Made by a program: the position numbers and the translations under genes. Below are positions 19,658 through 28,694 of a DNA stretch of 64,000 bases, piece after piece. Every line of letters begins with the position of its first letter. Position 1 is the first letter of the stretch. The notes beneath the pieces were generated by a model. That model saw nothing but the letters and a program-made list of their open reading frames with translations, was not told the DNA's origin and did no database searches. The DNA comes from Rhizobium sp. JAB6. GTDB lineage: Bacteria; Pseudomonadota; Alphaproteobacteria; Rhizobiales; Rhizobiaceae. The stretch is from NCBI RefSeq assembly GCF_003024605.1, contig NZ_PYJQ01000009.1, positions 372,001 to 436,000 of the forward strand, given 5' to 3'.

Positions 19658-21117
19658 GACTTCAAATCCTCCAATGCTTTGCGCAATTCGGCATGATCGG
19701 AGAACGGCAGCGTGACACTGCCGATCGTCTGACCTTCCTCATGCCCCTTGCCGGCAACGATCAGCGTGTCGCCGGATTTCAGCAGGCCGACGGCCCTACG
19801 GATCGCGTCGGCGCGATCGCCGATCTCGGTCGCGCAAGCGGCAGCCGCCATGATCTCCGAGCGGATCGTTGCCGGATCTTCCGAGCGCGGGTTGTCGTCG
19901 GTGACGATAACGACATCGGCAAGGCGGCAGGCGATCTCGCCCATGATCGGGCGCTTGCCGCGATCGCGGTCGCCGCCGCAACCGAAGACGACGATGACTC
20001 GTCCCGTCGTGAACGGACGCACCGAATTCAGCACGTTTTCAAGCGCATCCGGCTTGTGGGCATAGTCGACATAGGCGAGCGCGCCGTCATGCGTATGACC
20101 GACAAGCTCAAGGCGGCCAGATGCACCGACGAGCTTTTCGAGTGCCGCCATGGCGACCGGCGCGGCAACACCGGTCGAAATCGCGAGGCCGGCAGCAACC
20201 AGCGCATTGGCGATCTGGAAATCGCCAGCGAGCGGGATATGAACTTCGAATATGTCGTCGCCGACATGCACCTCGGCGGTCTGCTTGTGGCGGAAATGCT
20301 CGACGCGCTTCAACGCGAGGAAATCACCCTTGCGCCCGATGGTGCGGACATCGTGCCCGGCCGCCTGTGCGGCGGCAATTGCCTGCGCGGACCAGGCATC
20401 GTCCGCAAAGATGACAGCCGGCGCGCCCTCGGGCAGCAAATCGCGGAACAGCCGCATCTTTGCGGCCATATAGTCCTCGACCGTAGGATGGTAATCCATG
20501 TGATCACGGCCGAGATTGGTGAAGGCAGCGGCAGCGAGCTTCACGCCATCAAGCCGGAACTGATCGAGGCCGTGGCTGGAAGCCTCCATCGCCGCATGGG
20601 TAACGCCTTCGCCCGCCAGTTCGGCCAGCAGCTTGTGCAGCGACACCGGATCGGGCGTTGTCAGTGCACCATATTCATTGCGGGTAGGCGAAACGACCCC
20701 TGTCGTGCCGATCATCGCGGCCGGATGGCCGGCATGAGCCCATATCTGACGTGTAAAGGAAGCAACCGAGGTCTTACCCGCTGTTCCCGTCACCGCCACC
20801 ATCGTTCCGGGCTGCCGTTCATAAAAACGCGCAGCGGCGACGGCGAGGAATCGGCGCGGCTCGGAGACTTGCAGCAGCGGCACATTACCGGCATCGGCCG
20901 CATGACCCGCAACTATAGCGGAGGCACCGCGCGAAACGGCGTCGGCGATGAAGCTTGCGCCGTCGGCCTTGGTACCGGCGACGGCAACAAAAGCCATGCC
21001 CGGCGCCACCTTACGGCTGTCGGCGGAGATCCCGTTTATCTCAAGATCGCCAAGTGCCCCGCCAATATGTGTGTTGAGTTCCGGAAACTCATTTCCGGCA
21101 ATATCCCGCAAGTTCAT
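19654..21117 (-). CDS. murE: UDP-MurNAc-dipeptide ligase MurE, meso-DAP type
   Basis: Cytoplasmic ligase adding the third amino acid of the stem peptide. In 487 aa: N-terminal [20 protein letters not shown]-loop GTAGKTS (111-117), [21 protein letters not shown] in the central domain, and [11 protein letters not shown]. The DNPR motif is the signature for meso-diaminopimelate rather than lysine, as expected for a Gram-negative. It follows ftsI after 66 bases, the widest gap within this operon. Confidence 0.97.
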   Translation of the reverse strand: MNLRDIAGNEFPELNTHIGGALGDLEINGISADSRKVAPGMAFVAVAGTKADGASFIADAVSRGASAIVAGHAADAGNVPLLQVSEPRRFLAVAAARFYERQPGTMVAVTGTAGKTSVASFTRQIWAHAGHPAAMIGTTGVVSPTRNEYGALTTPDPVSLHKLLAELAGEGVTHAAMEASSHGLDQFRLDGVKLAAAAFTNLGRDHMDYHPTVEDYMAAKMRLFRDLLPEGAPAVIFADDAWSAQAIAAAQAAGHDVRTIGRKGDFLALKRVEHFRHKQTAEVHVGDDIFEVHIPLAGDFQIANALVAAGLAISTGVAAPVAMAALEKLVGASGRLELVGHTHDGALAYVDYAHKPDALENVLNSVRPFTTGRVIVVFGCGGDRDRGKRPIMGEIACRLADVVIVTDDNPRSEDPATIRSEIMAAAACATEIGDRADAIRRAVGLLKSGDTLIVAGKGHEEGQTIGSVTLPFSDHAELRKALEDLKS

Positions 21118-21183
21118 CGAATGTACTTTTCGCCTTCTCGATCAGTCCGCCCCTCGCGAATCGACGTGTGTATTCTTTCACGC

Positions 21184-22938
21184 TTAATAAGACGCCAGCA
21201 AGGCCGAGTCATCTTTTCCAAAACTGGGCTGCACTCCGAGAATCGGTGCCGCGCGAGCGACGATATCACGGGCGATCGGCAAGGCCGTGAAGGCCGAAAT
21301 CGTCCCGCCGCCGCGCTCGCCGCTCTTGGGCTCATCGATGAAGGTCATGACGATGTATTGCGGATTGTCGATCGGAAACACGGCCATGAAGGTATTGAAG
21401 TTCAGCGTATTGGAATACCGGCCGTTGACCACCTTATCGGCCGTTCCGGTTTTGCTGCCGACATTGTAGCCGGGAACGCGGGCGTTACGACCCGAGCCCC
21501 TGGTACCGTTGAACTCGAGCAGGAAGCGCACGTCGTCGCTGGTGCTCTTCTTGACGACCATCTTGGCGATCGCGTCGGCCTGGTCGCGCGTGCGCGGCAG
21601 GAAGGTCGGCTCGATCAGCTTGCCGCCATTGACGAGTGCTGCTCCCGCGACGGCTGTCTGCAGCGGCGTCGTCGAGACACCGTGGCCGAAGGAGATCGTG
21701 ATAGAATTGATCTTCTTCCAGACGCGTGGCTGCGACGGCATCTTCACCTCGGGCAATTCGGTCTGCATCTTCGTGAGCAGGCCGATACGGGTGAGGAATT
21801 CCTTATGGCCCTCGATGCCCACGAGATCGGCGATCTTGGCCGTTCCGATGTTCGAGGAGTATTGGAAAATTTCAGGAACAGTCAAAACGCGACGCTGGCC
21901 GTGGAAATCCTTGATGGTAAAGCCACCGATGCGGATCGGATTGGTGGCATCGAAGGCATCACGCAACGTCACCTTTCCATCATCCAGCGCCATGGCCATG
22001 GTGAAGGTCTTGAAGGTCGACCCCATTTCGAACGTGCCGTTCGTCATGCGGTTGAGCCAACCTTCCGTGGCGCCTTCGTTCGGATAGTTCGGATCGAAGT
22101 CCGGCGCCGAGGCCATGCCGAGGACCTCGCCCGTGTGGACGTCGAGCACAGCTGCGCCTGCGCCCTTGGCCTGGAAATTCTTGACTGCATTGACGACCGC
22201 ATCGCGGACAATGCCCTGCACACGCAGATCGATCGAAAGCTTCACCGGCTGCAGCGGCTGATCGTTGGTCATGCCGGCAGCCGCCAGATCGGCGAGCCCC
22301 TGGTCGTCGATATATTTCTCCATTCCGGCAACGCCGCGATTGTCGATATTGACATAGCCGAGAATGTGGGGAGCGGTGGTGCCGCCCGGATAGAAGCGGC
22401 GCTTCTCCGGACGGAAGCCGATGCCGGGAATCCCAAGTGCCAAAATCTGACTCTGCTGCTTCGGCGTCAATTGCCGACGGAGCCAGGCAAAGTGCGAGGA
22501 CTTGGCCGAAAGTTTCTTATAGGTCGACTTGGCGTCGAGATCCGGCAGGACCTTACGCAACTCCTCGACAGCTTCGTCCACATCGATGATCTTGTTTGGC
22601 TCGGCAAACAGAGAGACGGTACGAATGTCGGTTGCAAGAAGGGCGCCGTTACGGTCGACGATATCGGGCCGCGAAGCCATCAGCCGATCCGGCGGCAGAA
22701 TGCTTGACGTGATATCCGGCTTGGTCATGGCGAATTGCGCAAGACGACCGCCGATCACGCAGTAGATCGCGATGAAGCTTCCAACCAGCAGCACGACACG
22801 GCTTTTTGCCTGACTGGACTTGCGCTTGCGGGCGCCCTCGAATGTCGAGCGGGAAGATCCATCGTTGAGGCGGTTGTTGCCGTCGGTGGAGAAATGGGCC
22901 TTGCTCTTCAGCACCATGATGCGAGAAAGAAAAGACAT
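21184..22938 (-). CDS. ftsI: Septal transpeptidase FtsI (penicillin-binding protein 3)
   Basis: Class B penicillin-binding protein that cross-links septal peptidoglycan with FtsW. The 584 aa protein has a basic cytoplasmic tail, one transmembrane helix (SRVVLLVGSFIAIYCVIGGR), the dimerisation/pedestal domain (SRPDIVDRNGALLATDI) and the transpeptidase domain with SxxK (GSTFKTF), SxN (YSSNIG) and KTG (GSKTGTADK). Its ATG shares one base with the ftsL stop (TAATG), giving tight coupling. An in-frame ATG downstream (MVLKSKAH) is possible, but the TAATG junction favours the listed start. Confidence 0.96.
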   Translation of the reverse strand: MSFLSRIMVLKSKAHFSTDGNNRLNDGSSRSTFEGARKRKSSQAKSRVVLLVGSFIAIYCVIGGRLAQFAMTKPDITSSILPPDRLMASRPDIVDRNGALLATDIRTVSLFAEPNKIIDVDEAVEELRKVLPDLDAKSTYKKLSAKSSHFAWLRRQLTPKQQSQILALGIPGIGFRPEKRRFYPGGTTAPHILGYVNIDNRGVAGMEKYIDDQGLADLAAAGMTNDQPLQPVKLSIDLRVQGIVRDAVVNAVKNFQAKGAGAAVLDVHTGEVLGMASAPDFDPNYPNEGATEGWLNRMTNGTFEMGSTFKTFTMAMALDDGKVTLRDAFDATNPIRIGGFTIKDFHGQRRVLTVPEIFQYSSNIGTAKIADLVGIEGHKEFLTRIGLLTKMQTELPEVKMPSQPRVWKKINSITISFGHGVSTTPLQTAVAGAALVNGGKLIEPTFLPRTRDQADAIAKMVVKKSTSDDVRFLLEFNGTRGSGRNARVPGYNVGSKTGTADKVVNGRYSNTLNFNTFMAVFPIDNPQYIVMTFIDEPKSGERGGGTISAFTALPIARDIVARAAPILGVQPSFGKDDSALLASY

Positions 22939-23459
22939 TAATCCCTCACCGATCCCGTTGCCATATTGTCGACATCCGGCTTCTTGCGTTTCGCAAGTGC
23001 GGGCGGCTTAGGTCGCGGTGCCGGCGCGGCAGCCACGTCGGCGATGGCCTTCCTGATTTGCGCGTCTGTCGTATCGCCGTTGATCGAGGCTGCCGGGGCG
23101 CCGCTCTTGGCGCCCCCTGCCTTGCCGCTCTTCGGATCGTTGGAAGCCGTTACCGTGGGCGGCGGAAGCTGCGAACGCAACATCGGCAATTCGCTCGGCC
23201 GGACGATTGCCGTCGAGAGCGTCGGCTGCAACTGAAGTTCGCTATTATAGGTATTAACGAGACGTTCGAGACGGTTCGGTTGAGAAACCAGCGCCCAGTC
23301 CGCCTTGAGGAGATCGATCGTATCTCTTTCAAGCTTGATTTCCGATTCGAGGCGGCGAACCTCTTCCAGCTTCAGCTCGGCACGATGCTTGATCGTATAG
23401 GTCACGCTGGCCATGGCCGTCATGACGCCGATCAGCACGATGTCAAAAGTCTTCAGCAT
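22938..23459 (-). CDS. ftsL: Cell division protein FtsL
   Basis: Small bitopic membrane protein that scaffolds FtsQ-FtsW-FtsI. From the ATG at 23459 it has 173 aa: an N-terminal transmembrane helix (MLKTFDIVLIGVMTAMASV), a coiled coil rich in L/E/R (HRAELKLEEVRRLESEIKLE), then DWALVSQPNRLERLVNTY, typical of alphaproteobacterial FtsL. A Pro/Ala/Lys-rich tail follows (residues about 115-173), longer than in E. coli. The frame is open further upstream into rsmH, but the ATG one base after the rsmH stop is the natural start. Identification rests on position plus topology; sequence conservation in this family is weak. Confidence 0.9.
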   Translation of the reverse strand: MLKTFDIVLIGVMTAMASVTYTIKHRAELKLEEVRRLESEIKLERDTIDLLKADWALVSQPNRLERLVNTYNSELQLQPTLSTAIVRPSELPMLRSQLPPPTVTASNDPKSGKAGGAKSGAPAASINGDTTDAQIRKAIADVAAAPAPRPKPPALAKRKKPDVDNMATGSVRD

Positions 23460-23460
23460 T

Positions 23461-24486
23461 TTAGCCCCCAAGCTTTCCAAGACTGGCGAGACTTGGCAGA
23501 TCGAAGATGGAAAGATCTGCCGCTTCCGCCGGAGCCAAGGTGCGAATCCCCGCACGCAACTTGGCCGAACGAGCGCGCGGATTGGCTTCCGCCTCGGCGT
23601 CACTCGCAGAAATCATCGGCTTGCCGACCGGCTCGAAGGTGGCGGCCCGCTCGCTTACGATCGGCATGTGACGCGACCCGGCAGCACGGCCCGAACGATC
23701 GGCGAAGAACTTCTTGACGATCCGATCCTCCAGCGAATGGAAGGTCACGACGACGAGGCGCCCGCCCGGCTTGAGCACGCGCTCGGCTGCGAACAATGCC
23801 TGAGCCAGCTCGCCGAGCTCGTCATTGACGAAAATGCGTAAGGCCTGAAAGACCCGCGTCGCTGGGTGGATCTTGTCCTTTGCCTTTCGCGGCGTCACGA
23901 CCTCGATCAACCCGGCTAGATCGCGAGTGGTTACGAAAGGAGCCTCCGCACGCCGCTTCTCTATCGCATGCGCAATGCGCGGCGCCTGCTTTTCCTCGCC
24001 GAGAAACACAAAGATGCGAATGAGATCGGCGAGCTTTGCACGATTGACGACATCGGCGGCCGATACGCCGCTTGCCGACATGCGCATGTCGAGCGGACCG
24101 TTCTTGCTGAAGGAGAAACCGCGCTCGGCCTCGTCGATCTGCATGGACGAGACGCCGATATCGAGGACAATGCCATCGAGGCCGCCCGCAGGGGCATGTT
24201 CGGCCAGCTGGGAAAACTGCGACCGAATGAGCGTGAGACGGCCGGCATGGGCGGAAACGAGCGCCTGCCCTGCCGCAATCGCCGTCGGATCACGATCGAG
24301 CGCGATTACATCGGCACCGGCCTCGAGGATAGCCGACGTATAGCCGCCAGCGCCGAACGTTCCATCAAGGATGACTTTGCCGGGCGCCGGAGCCAGCACC
24401 TCCAGCACCTCGGGAAGAAGAACCGGAATGTGACGAACCGGTCCGCCACCGGCATCAGAAGAACCTCCGCCTGAATTCGCCGCCAT
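23461..24486 (-). CDS. rsmH: 16S rRNA (cytosine-1402-N4) methyltransferase RsmH
   Basis: SAM-dependent methyltransferase (MraW) modifying C1402 in the ribosomal P site. In 341 aa: [15 protein letters not shown] at the N-terminus, the SAM site [41 protein letters not shown] and the C-terminal [16 protein letters not shown]. The ATG at 24486, 14 bases after the mraZ stop, gives family length; the frame stays open through mraZ to 25128 but that extension overlaps mraZ and is not protein-like. Second gene of the dcw operon. Confidence 0.96.
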   Translation of the reverse strand: MAANSGGGSSDAGGGPVRHIPVLLPEVLEVLAPAPGKVILDGTFGAGGYTSAILEAGADVIALDRDPTAIAAGQALVSAHAGRLTLIRSQFSQLAEHAPAGGLDGIVLDIGVSSMQIDEAERGFSFSKNGPLDMRMSASGVSAADVVNRAKLADLIRIFVFLGEEKQAPRIAHAIEKRRAEAPFVTTRDLAGLIEVVTPRKAKDKIHPATRVFQALRIFVNDELGELAQALFAAERVLKPGGRLVVVTFHSLEDRIVKKFFADRSGRAAGSRHMPIVSERAATFEPVGKPMISASDAEAEANPRARSAKLRAGIRTLAPAEAADLSIFDLPSLASLGKLGG

Positions 24487-24500
24487 TCCGTTTCCCCGCT

Positions 24501-24941
24501 CTATTCCGAGCGCCTGCCCGCCAGCCTGCGCTCCTCTCGTGCCTGCGACTGCAAGGCCAGAAAGGCCTCCGGTCGCCACAATTGAAAATGATCCGCTCGC
24601 CCGACGAAGGTCACCTCGCCTGCGATTCCGGTGAAGTCGCGAATGAAATCCGTGATCATCAACCGCCCTTCGGCGTCGAGCTTCATGAAGACCCCGCCCC
24701 CGTGAATGAGGAGCGACATCTGGTTCGCCGCCGGCGAAAACGGATCCTCCGCCGCGATCTGCCGCTCGAAACGGCCGAGCAGATCGAGACCGCCGACGCT
24801 GATCGCCGGAAATACAAAATCCTGGAAGCAATAAAGCTCCTGGATATTGCGCTCGGCCAGCACGGAGCGAAACGCCGCCGGCACGGAAACCCGCCCTTTG
24901 GAATCGATCCGGTTGGTCGCATTTGACAGGAAGCGGTTCAT
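24501..24941 (-). CDS. mraZ: Transcriptional regulator MraZ
   Basis: First gene of the dcw operon; MraZ is an AbrB-fold DNA-binding protein that in E. coli binds repeated TGGGN boxes at its own promoter. The 146 aa protein shows the two SpoVT/AbrB-like halves, [20 protein letters not shown] and [17 protein letters not shown], each with the DxxGR core. I chose the ATG at 24941 because [13 protein letters not shown] is the usual rhizobial N-terminus; a GTG at 24953 preceded by GGGAG is an alternative adding four residues. The matching operator lies at 25118-25152, so autoregulation is likely. Confidence 0.95.
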   Translation of the reverse strand: MNRFLSNATNRIDSKGRVSVPAAFRSVLAERNIQELYCFQDFVFPAISVGGLDLLGRFERQIAAEDPFSPAANQMSLLIHGGGVFMKLDAEGRLMITDFIRDFTGIAGEVTFVGRADHFQLWRPEAFLALQSQAREERRLAGRRSE

Positions 24942-25117
24942 GACGCGAAACACCCGTCTCCCATGACCCGCAGGCCGCTACTCGCCTACAGGCACAGCCA
25001 AAATCGGACACAGCTTCGCAAGCCGAAAGGGCGAAGACCCCCTCGACACCCCCGGAGCGGGAGCGATCACGGCTTTGCGATGATTGGGCACTGATTTGCC
25101 CTTGTGCAGTGTGCTTT

Positions 25118-25152
25118 TGGGATACCATGGGACCATATGGGCGTCAATGGGA
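25118..25152. promoter_or_regulatory. Four-copy MraZ box array upstream of mraZ
   Basis: TGGGA (25118-25122), TGGGA (25128-25132), TGGGC (25138-25142) and TGGGA (25148-25152) are spaced exactly 10 bp, each separated by 5 bases, reading on the plus strand. TGGGN with 5-base spacers is the element MraZ is known to bind in E. coli. The array starts 177 bases upstream of the mraZ ATG and spans the predicted core promoter. Confidence 0.8.
25119..25147 (-). promoter_or_regulatory. Predicted sigma-70 promoter of the dcw operon
   Basis: Minus strand TTGACG (25142-25147) as -35 and TATCCC (25119-25124) as -10, with a 17-base spacer. The -35 is a 5 of 6 match to consensus; the -10 is weak, common in rhizobia. 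Three MraZ boxes overlap or lie between the two elements, so MraZ binding should block polymerase. The implied leader to mraZ is about 165-170 bases. Confidence 0.5.
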
Positions 25153-25371
25153 TGAAGCCACGTCAGACATGGCCGCAGCCTGAATATTCATAAGACGTTA
25201 AGTTTAACGAAAGGTTAGGATGGGCTTCAGGAGACGTCGCGAAACGGATTGTTTTCACAAGCGAAACCTTTGCCTGTCGCAGCCTGGAACCCCTGAGTTT
25301 CAAGCGCTTCGCCGCCCCGGGAAATTATTTTCGCCGAAGTGTTCGATGCACCTGCGGAGGCAGCGTGGTGA
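25153..25371. other. Non-coding gap between dcw promoter and rnpB
   Basis: No supported gene. At 25197-25208 is a near-palindrome (GTTAAGTTTAAC), and 25204-25218 reads TTAA-N7-TTAG, one base off the CtrA pattern, some 57 bases upstream of the predicted -35. The 3' flank of rnpB occupies the right side; no clear terminator for it was recognised. Confidence 0.4.
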
Positions 25372-25772
25372 TTTGCCAGTTGGCCTGTAAGCCGGGTTCT
25401 GTATGGCTCCGGCCGTGACCGGAACGTGGCAGCCATTCATCTGGGACGGCGCTTGCGCGACGCCTCGTGCAACCCACCCGGATGACCGGCCCGGAAACGG
25501 GCTGGGGCGCCTGCGCGTCCCGCGTCATCCCTATTCGGTTTTGCTCCCGGTGGGGTTTTCCGTGCCGTCGCTGTTGCCAGAGACGCGGTGGGCTCTTACC
25601 CCACCCTTTCACCCTTACCCGATCAAATCGGGCGGTTTGCTTTCTGTGGCACTTTCCCTGAGGTTACCCTCGCCGGACGTTATCCGGCACCGTGTTTCCG
25701 TGGAGCCCGGACTTTCCTCACCTCATCGCCTTTCGGCATTGATAAAGCGCGGCTGCCCGGCCAACTGGCACA
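25372..25772 (-). ncRNA. rnpB: RNase P RNA, bacterial type A
   Basis: Catalytic RNA that removes tRNA 5' leaders. On the minus strand the 5' end pairs with the 3' end as P1: GCCAGTTGGCC (25759-25769) with GGCCAACTGGC (25375-25385), 11 bp. Just inside lie the universal cores: GAGGAAAGTCCGGGCTCCAC on the 5' side (P4/CR-I) and CAGAACCCGGCTTACAG near the 3' end (P4/CR-V). The span of about 400 bases and the GGGTAAGGGTGAAAGGG-type internal region fit alphaproteobacterial type A RNA. Ends are set from P1 and are good to a few bases. It is not part of the dcw operon. Confidence 0.95.
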
Positions 25773-25835
25773 GGCTCATTAACCGAGACCGCCCGCAATT
25801 GCCACCGAAATATGCGGCTTTGCCAAAGCCCGATC

Positions 25836-27029
25836 TTAGTTGCGGAAATATGCTGGGAAATCCGTGCCGTAGCCCTCGTCCTTGATTCGACCCGCAAGCA
25901 GTAGCTCTGCTCCCAGCCGGCCGATTTCATCGGAGCTCTTGGCGGCCATGCCGCAGCCGCCCGTTAGAACCGCCACACGTGGGGACGAGGTGTAGCCGAT
26001 CATCGGATAGCCCGATGGTGAATAGGAAACCACGCAGGAATTGGTGAACGCCGGCGGCCGTTTTACGCCAGGAACGAGCTCCTGGAAGATCCGTACGAGA
26101 TGTTCGCGCGCCTTGTCGCGGCCGGCAGTACGGAACCAGGCACGTAATTCCGCTTCGCTCTCGAATTGAAGATCGTCCGGATCGCCGCCGATCTTGATGT
26201 AGTACTTGCCGTCCGGATACCGGATCGGCGGCAGCATATAGATGCTGTCCACATCGTCCGGCGCCACCGATATCAGCGACGGCATGCCGGAAAGCGCCTC
26301 GGCTTCAGCCTCGCTAACTTCGAAGAAAGTAACGGTACGGCCATAGACCTTCATCTCAACAGGTCGCGGCAAGAGATTCTCGGCAATGGAGAAACCGCCG
26401 GCGGCCAGCAGTATTTTTTCCGCACTGAATGTCTCGCCTTCCGCGGTCGTGACCACAGCAAGGCCGCCCTCGTCGCGGATCGACACCGCCGTCTGCTTGA
26501 TGACGCGCGCGCCGGCCTTTTCCGCCAGTAGCGATTGCGCCTTCACGAACCGGCGCGGGCTGATATGGCCCGCCCCATGCGGCTCGAACACACCTTCACT
26601 TCCCGGCGGGAAGCTAAAGAAGGGAAACTTTGCCTTGAGCCCGGCATCGTCGAAAAGTTCGATTTGAACCCGGAGCCGCCCGGCTGCTTCGACGACATCG
26701 CCGACATAGGCCATTTTGCCGCCGCGTTTCGGGCCCGTGACCAGGCAGCCGACGGGCGTATAGAACTGGATACCGCTATCGCGTTCGATATCCGCATAGC
26801 GGCTGATCGAACGGTTTGCGAGGCGGGCCCAATCCGTGTCCGGATCGATCGTGCGAGTGATGCGGCCCTCGTCATAATGACTGCCGAAGACACCCTGATG
26901 ACTGGCTCGATCCTCAGGTTCATCCGGCCCGATAACAGCGATGCCGTCGGTTTGTCCGGCCAGGTGACGGGCGGCCGCCGCCCCCATCAGACCCCGGCCG
27001 ACGACGATGAACCTGAAATCCGCTGCCAT
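25836..27029 (-). CDS. FAD-dependent amine/amino-acid oxidoreductase (DAO family)
   Basis: Predicted flavoprotein of 397 aa resembling monomeric sarcosine oxidase or N-methyltryptophan oxidase. It opens with the dinucleotide-binding fold FIVVGRGLMGAAAARHL and has the DAO-type middle GSEGVFEPHGAGHISPRRFVKA and ILLAAGGFSIAENLLP. Its C-terminal motif SPSGYPMIGYTSSPRVAVLTGGCGMAAKSS includes the GxGMxxK active-site region where such oxidases position substrate or covalent flavin. The ATG at 27029 has GAGGG 7 bases upstream; the in-frame ATG at 27047 lacks a site. It stands alone between rnpB and a transglycosylase gene. The substrate is not determinable from sequence. Confidence 0.82.
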   Translation of the reverse strand: MAADFRFIVVGRGLMGAAAARHLAGQTDGIAVIGPDEPEDRASHQGVFGSHYDEGRITRTIDPDTDWARLANRSISRYADIERDSGIQFYTPVGCLVTGPKRGGKMAYVGDVVEAAGRLRVQIELFDDAGLKAKFPFFSFPPGSEGVFEPHGAGHISPRRFVKAQSLLAEKAGARVIKQTAVSIRDEGGLAVVTTAEGETFSAEKILLAAGGFSIAENLLPRPVEMKVYGRTVTFFEVSEAEAEALSGMPSLISVAPDDVDSIYMLPPIRYPDGKYYIKIGGDPDDLQFESEAELRAWFRTAGRDKAREHLVRIFQELVPGVKRPPAFTNSCVVSYSPSGYPMIGYTSSPRVAVLTGGCGMAAKSSDEIGRLGAELLLAGRIKDEGYGTDFPAYFRN

Positions 27030-27107
27030 GTCATAACCCTCATCCATAGTCGCGGTTTCGATAGCACGGAAAGCGATTCCGCCCTACCCGAAATCCTGGT
27101 ATGAACG

Positions 27108-27665
27108 TTAGTCCAGCAGTGCAAGCACCTTGCCGCAATAACGCTTCGAGATCGGATTCATGCGCGTGGCGCCATGGCCGGCATTATATTTGAGGATGGT
27201 GTTGCAGGTCGGACCGCCGCCGAGGTCCTGTGCCATGGCGAGATATTTCATGCCGAACTTGATGTTCGTTTCGGGATCGTAGAGCCCCTTGACGCCGCCC
27301 GTATAGCCCATCAGGCGGGCAGTCGCCGGCTTGATCTGCATCAGGCCGATTTCGCCTGCACTTCCACGAGTTTTCGGATTGAAATTGCTTTCGATCTGGA
27401 CGACGGCGGTAGCGAGTTCGACTGCGACCCCGTTCTGCTTGGCATATTTGGCAATTAGTGCGGAGTAGCGATTTTGCCGTGCGAAGGAGGTCTCTGCATC
27501 GCGCAATTCGGCGGGAACATTGGGAGCCGGGAAGCCCGTGGTGCGGCTGACGATTTTGAGGGAAACCGTTTTCTGTTTTGCGTGACGCTCGCCCGCAGAG
27601 GCGCAATCATATCCCACCAGCAGCACGCCCATGCATGCCACAGCCGCAACAATCAAATTTTTCAT
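27108..27665 (-). CDS. Lytic transglycosylase, SLT domain
   Basis: Exported 185 aa enzyme cleaving the MurNAc-GlcNAc bond of peptidoglycan. A signal peptide (MKNLIVAAVACMGVLLVGY) ends near residue 25; the SLT fold covers about 65-180 with catalytic Glu92 in VVQIESNFNP, then GEIGLMQIKPATARLMGY and LKYNAGHG, the family landmarks. GGAG lies upstream of the ATG. Small size and lack of accessory domains resemble rhizobial SLT proteins of the VirB1-like/soluble class. No operon partner is evident: 267 bases separate it from the amidase upstream. Confidence 0.9.
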   Translation of the reverse strand: MKNLIVAAVACMGVLLVGYDCASAGERHAKQKTVSLKIVSRTTGFPAPNVPAELRDAETSFARQNRYSALIAKYAKQNGVAVELATAVVQIESNFNPKTRGSAGEIGLMQIKPATARLMGYTGGVKGLYDPETNIKFGMKYLAMAQDLGGGPTCNTILKYNAGHGATRMNPISKRYCGKVLALLD

Positions 27666-27892
27666 GTAGTCTTTTGTCTCCAGGGGCGGGACCGCGGATA
27701 GCCAAAGCCATCACGTCCGGCTGGAGGCAAAAAGAGCCGCCGGAGTGCACAGTCCCCATTAGTCGTCTACGGCCGCGCGACACACAAACCCAGACGGCGC
27801 GACCGCCGTTCAGCGAGCGCCGTTAGACCAATGCAATGCGGAAATAATAGGGAAAAGCTGTGGCGCAGCAGGGGGTTACGCGTTTTTCTATC

Positions 27893-27906
27893 TATAGCCG
27901 GCTATA
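27893..27906. repeat. 14-base perfect palindrome TATAGCCGGCTATA
   Basis: A complete palindrome 27 bases beyond the amidase stop, in the 267-base gap before the SLT gene. There is no T run on either side of the terminator type. It could be a regulator site for the SLT gene or an inefficient terminator. Confidence 0.4.
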
Positions 27907-27932
27907 AATGACCGGGACAGGATGGAACGAAC

Positions 27933-28694
27933 TCAGGAATAGCGTGGCAGCGCGGCAAGCAACCGATGAAGCGTATTGATCGTCGAAAAGTCGGCAATGC
28001 CGTCCACGCGCTCCTGCCGGAAATGGCGCTGGAAGGCTTCGACGTCGCCTTTCAGTTTTTCCGAGAATTTGCCATTTATTTCAGTACTATACCCATAGAG
28101 CGAGAGCATCGACTGCAAGGCTTCGATAGGCTGTCCCACATCGCCCTTCTGGAAGAACCGTCCGCCGGTGATCGAAGCCGGCTCAACCCAGTGTCCGACA
28201 CCCGCAGCAGCCAGCCGCGCCCAGGGGAACTTCTCACCCGGATCGACCTTGCGCACCGGGGCCACATCGGAATGTCCAAGCACCCGTTCAGGCGCGATTG
28301 CCCAGCGTTGGCCGCAATCGCGACACAGTTCGATCACCGCCTCGATCTGCGCATCGGGAAATTCCGGCAGTCCCCCGGGATGGCCGGCATTGGCGATCTC
28401 GATGCCGATCGACGATGAATTGATGTCGGTCTCGCCATGCCACGAGCTCTTGCCCGCATGCCAGGCTCGGCGTTCTTCGGGAACAAGCTGCATGACGCGC
28501 CCATCCTCGAAGACGAAATAATGGCTGGAAACTTGGCTCTCCGGACGACAGAGCCAGTCGAGAGCGCCCTCAGCCGTGCCCATGCCGGTATAATGCAGAA
28601 GAATGATATCAGGCTGACGCCCATCCCGCCTCTCGCCATGATTCGGCGAAGGCTGCACATGGGCGCGAGCGAAATCGGCCTTGAATGCACTCAT
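27933..28694 (-). CDS. Zinc N-acetylmuramoyl-L-alanine amidase with PG-binding domain
   Basis: Amidase_2 (AmpD/AmiD-type) hydrolase that separates the stem peptide from MurNAc or anhydro-MurNAc. In 253 aa: zinc ligand H34 in ILLHYTGMGT, then YFVFEDGRVMQLVPEERRAWHAG, IGIEIANAGHPGG and the His motif VLGHSDVAPVRKVDPGEKFPW. Residues about 185-250 form a peptidoglycan_binding_1 domain (IEALQSMLSLYGYSTEINGKF). No signal peptide or lipobox is seen, so it may act in the cytoplasm on recycled muropeptides like AmpD, although the PG-binding domain is more typical of exported AmiD. Its start overlaps the djlA-like gene by 4 bases. Confidence 0.9.
   Translation of the reverse strand: MSAFKADFARAHVQPSPNHGERRDGRQPDIILLHYTGMGTAEGALDWLCRPESQVSSHYFVFEDGRVMQLVPEERRAWHAGKSSWHGETDINSSSIGIEIANAGHPGGLPEFPDAQIEAVIELCRDCGQRWAIAPERVLGHSDVAPVRKVDPGEKFPWARLAAAGVGHWVEPASITGGRFFQKGDVGQPIEALQSMLSLYGYSTEINGKFSEKLKGDVEAFQRHFRQERVDGIADFSTINTLHRLLAALPRYS

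Noticed and set aside
19618..22707. Plus-strand open frame of more than 1000 codons opposite murE and ftsI
   Set aside because: Mirror of the third-position GC bias of two essential genes; no motif, start signal or promoter.
24487..25128. In-frame upstream extension of rsmH through mraZ
   Set aside because: Overlaps mraZ entirely and its translation is not protein-like; the RsmH N-terminus begins at 24486.
25816..25830. GGCTTT / AAAGCC hairpin as terminator of the FAD oxidoreductase gene
   Set aside because: Only six pairs with a 3-base loop and no T run; possible but not supported enough.
25403..25885. Open frames within the RNase P RNA region
   Set aside because: The sequence is explained by rnpB with its P1 pairing and P4 cores; coding is not expected.
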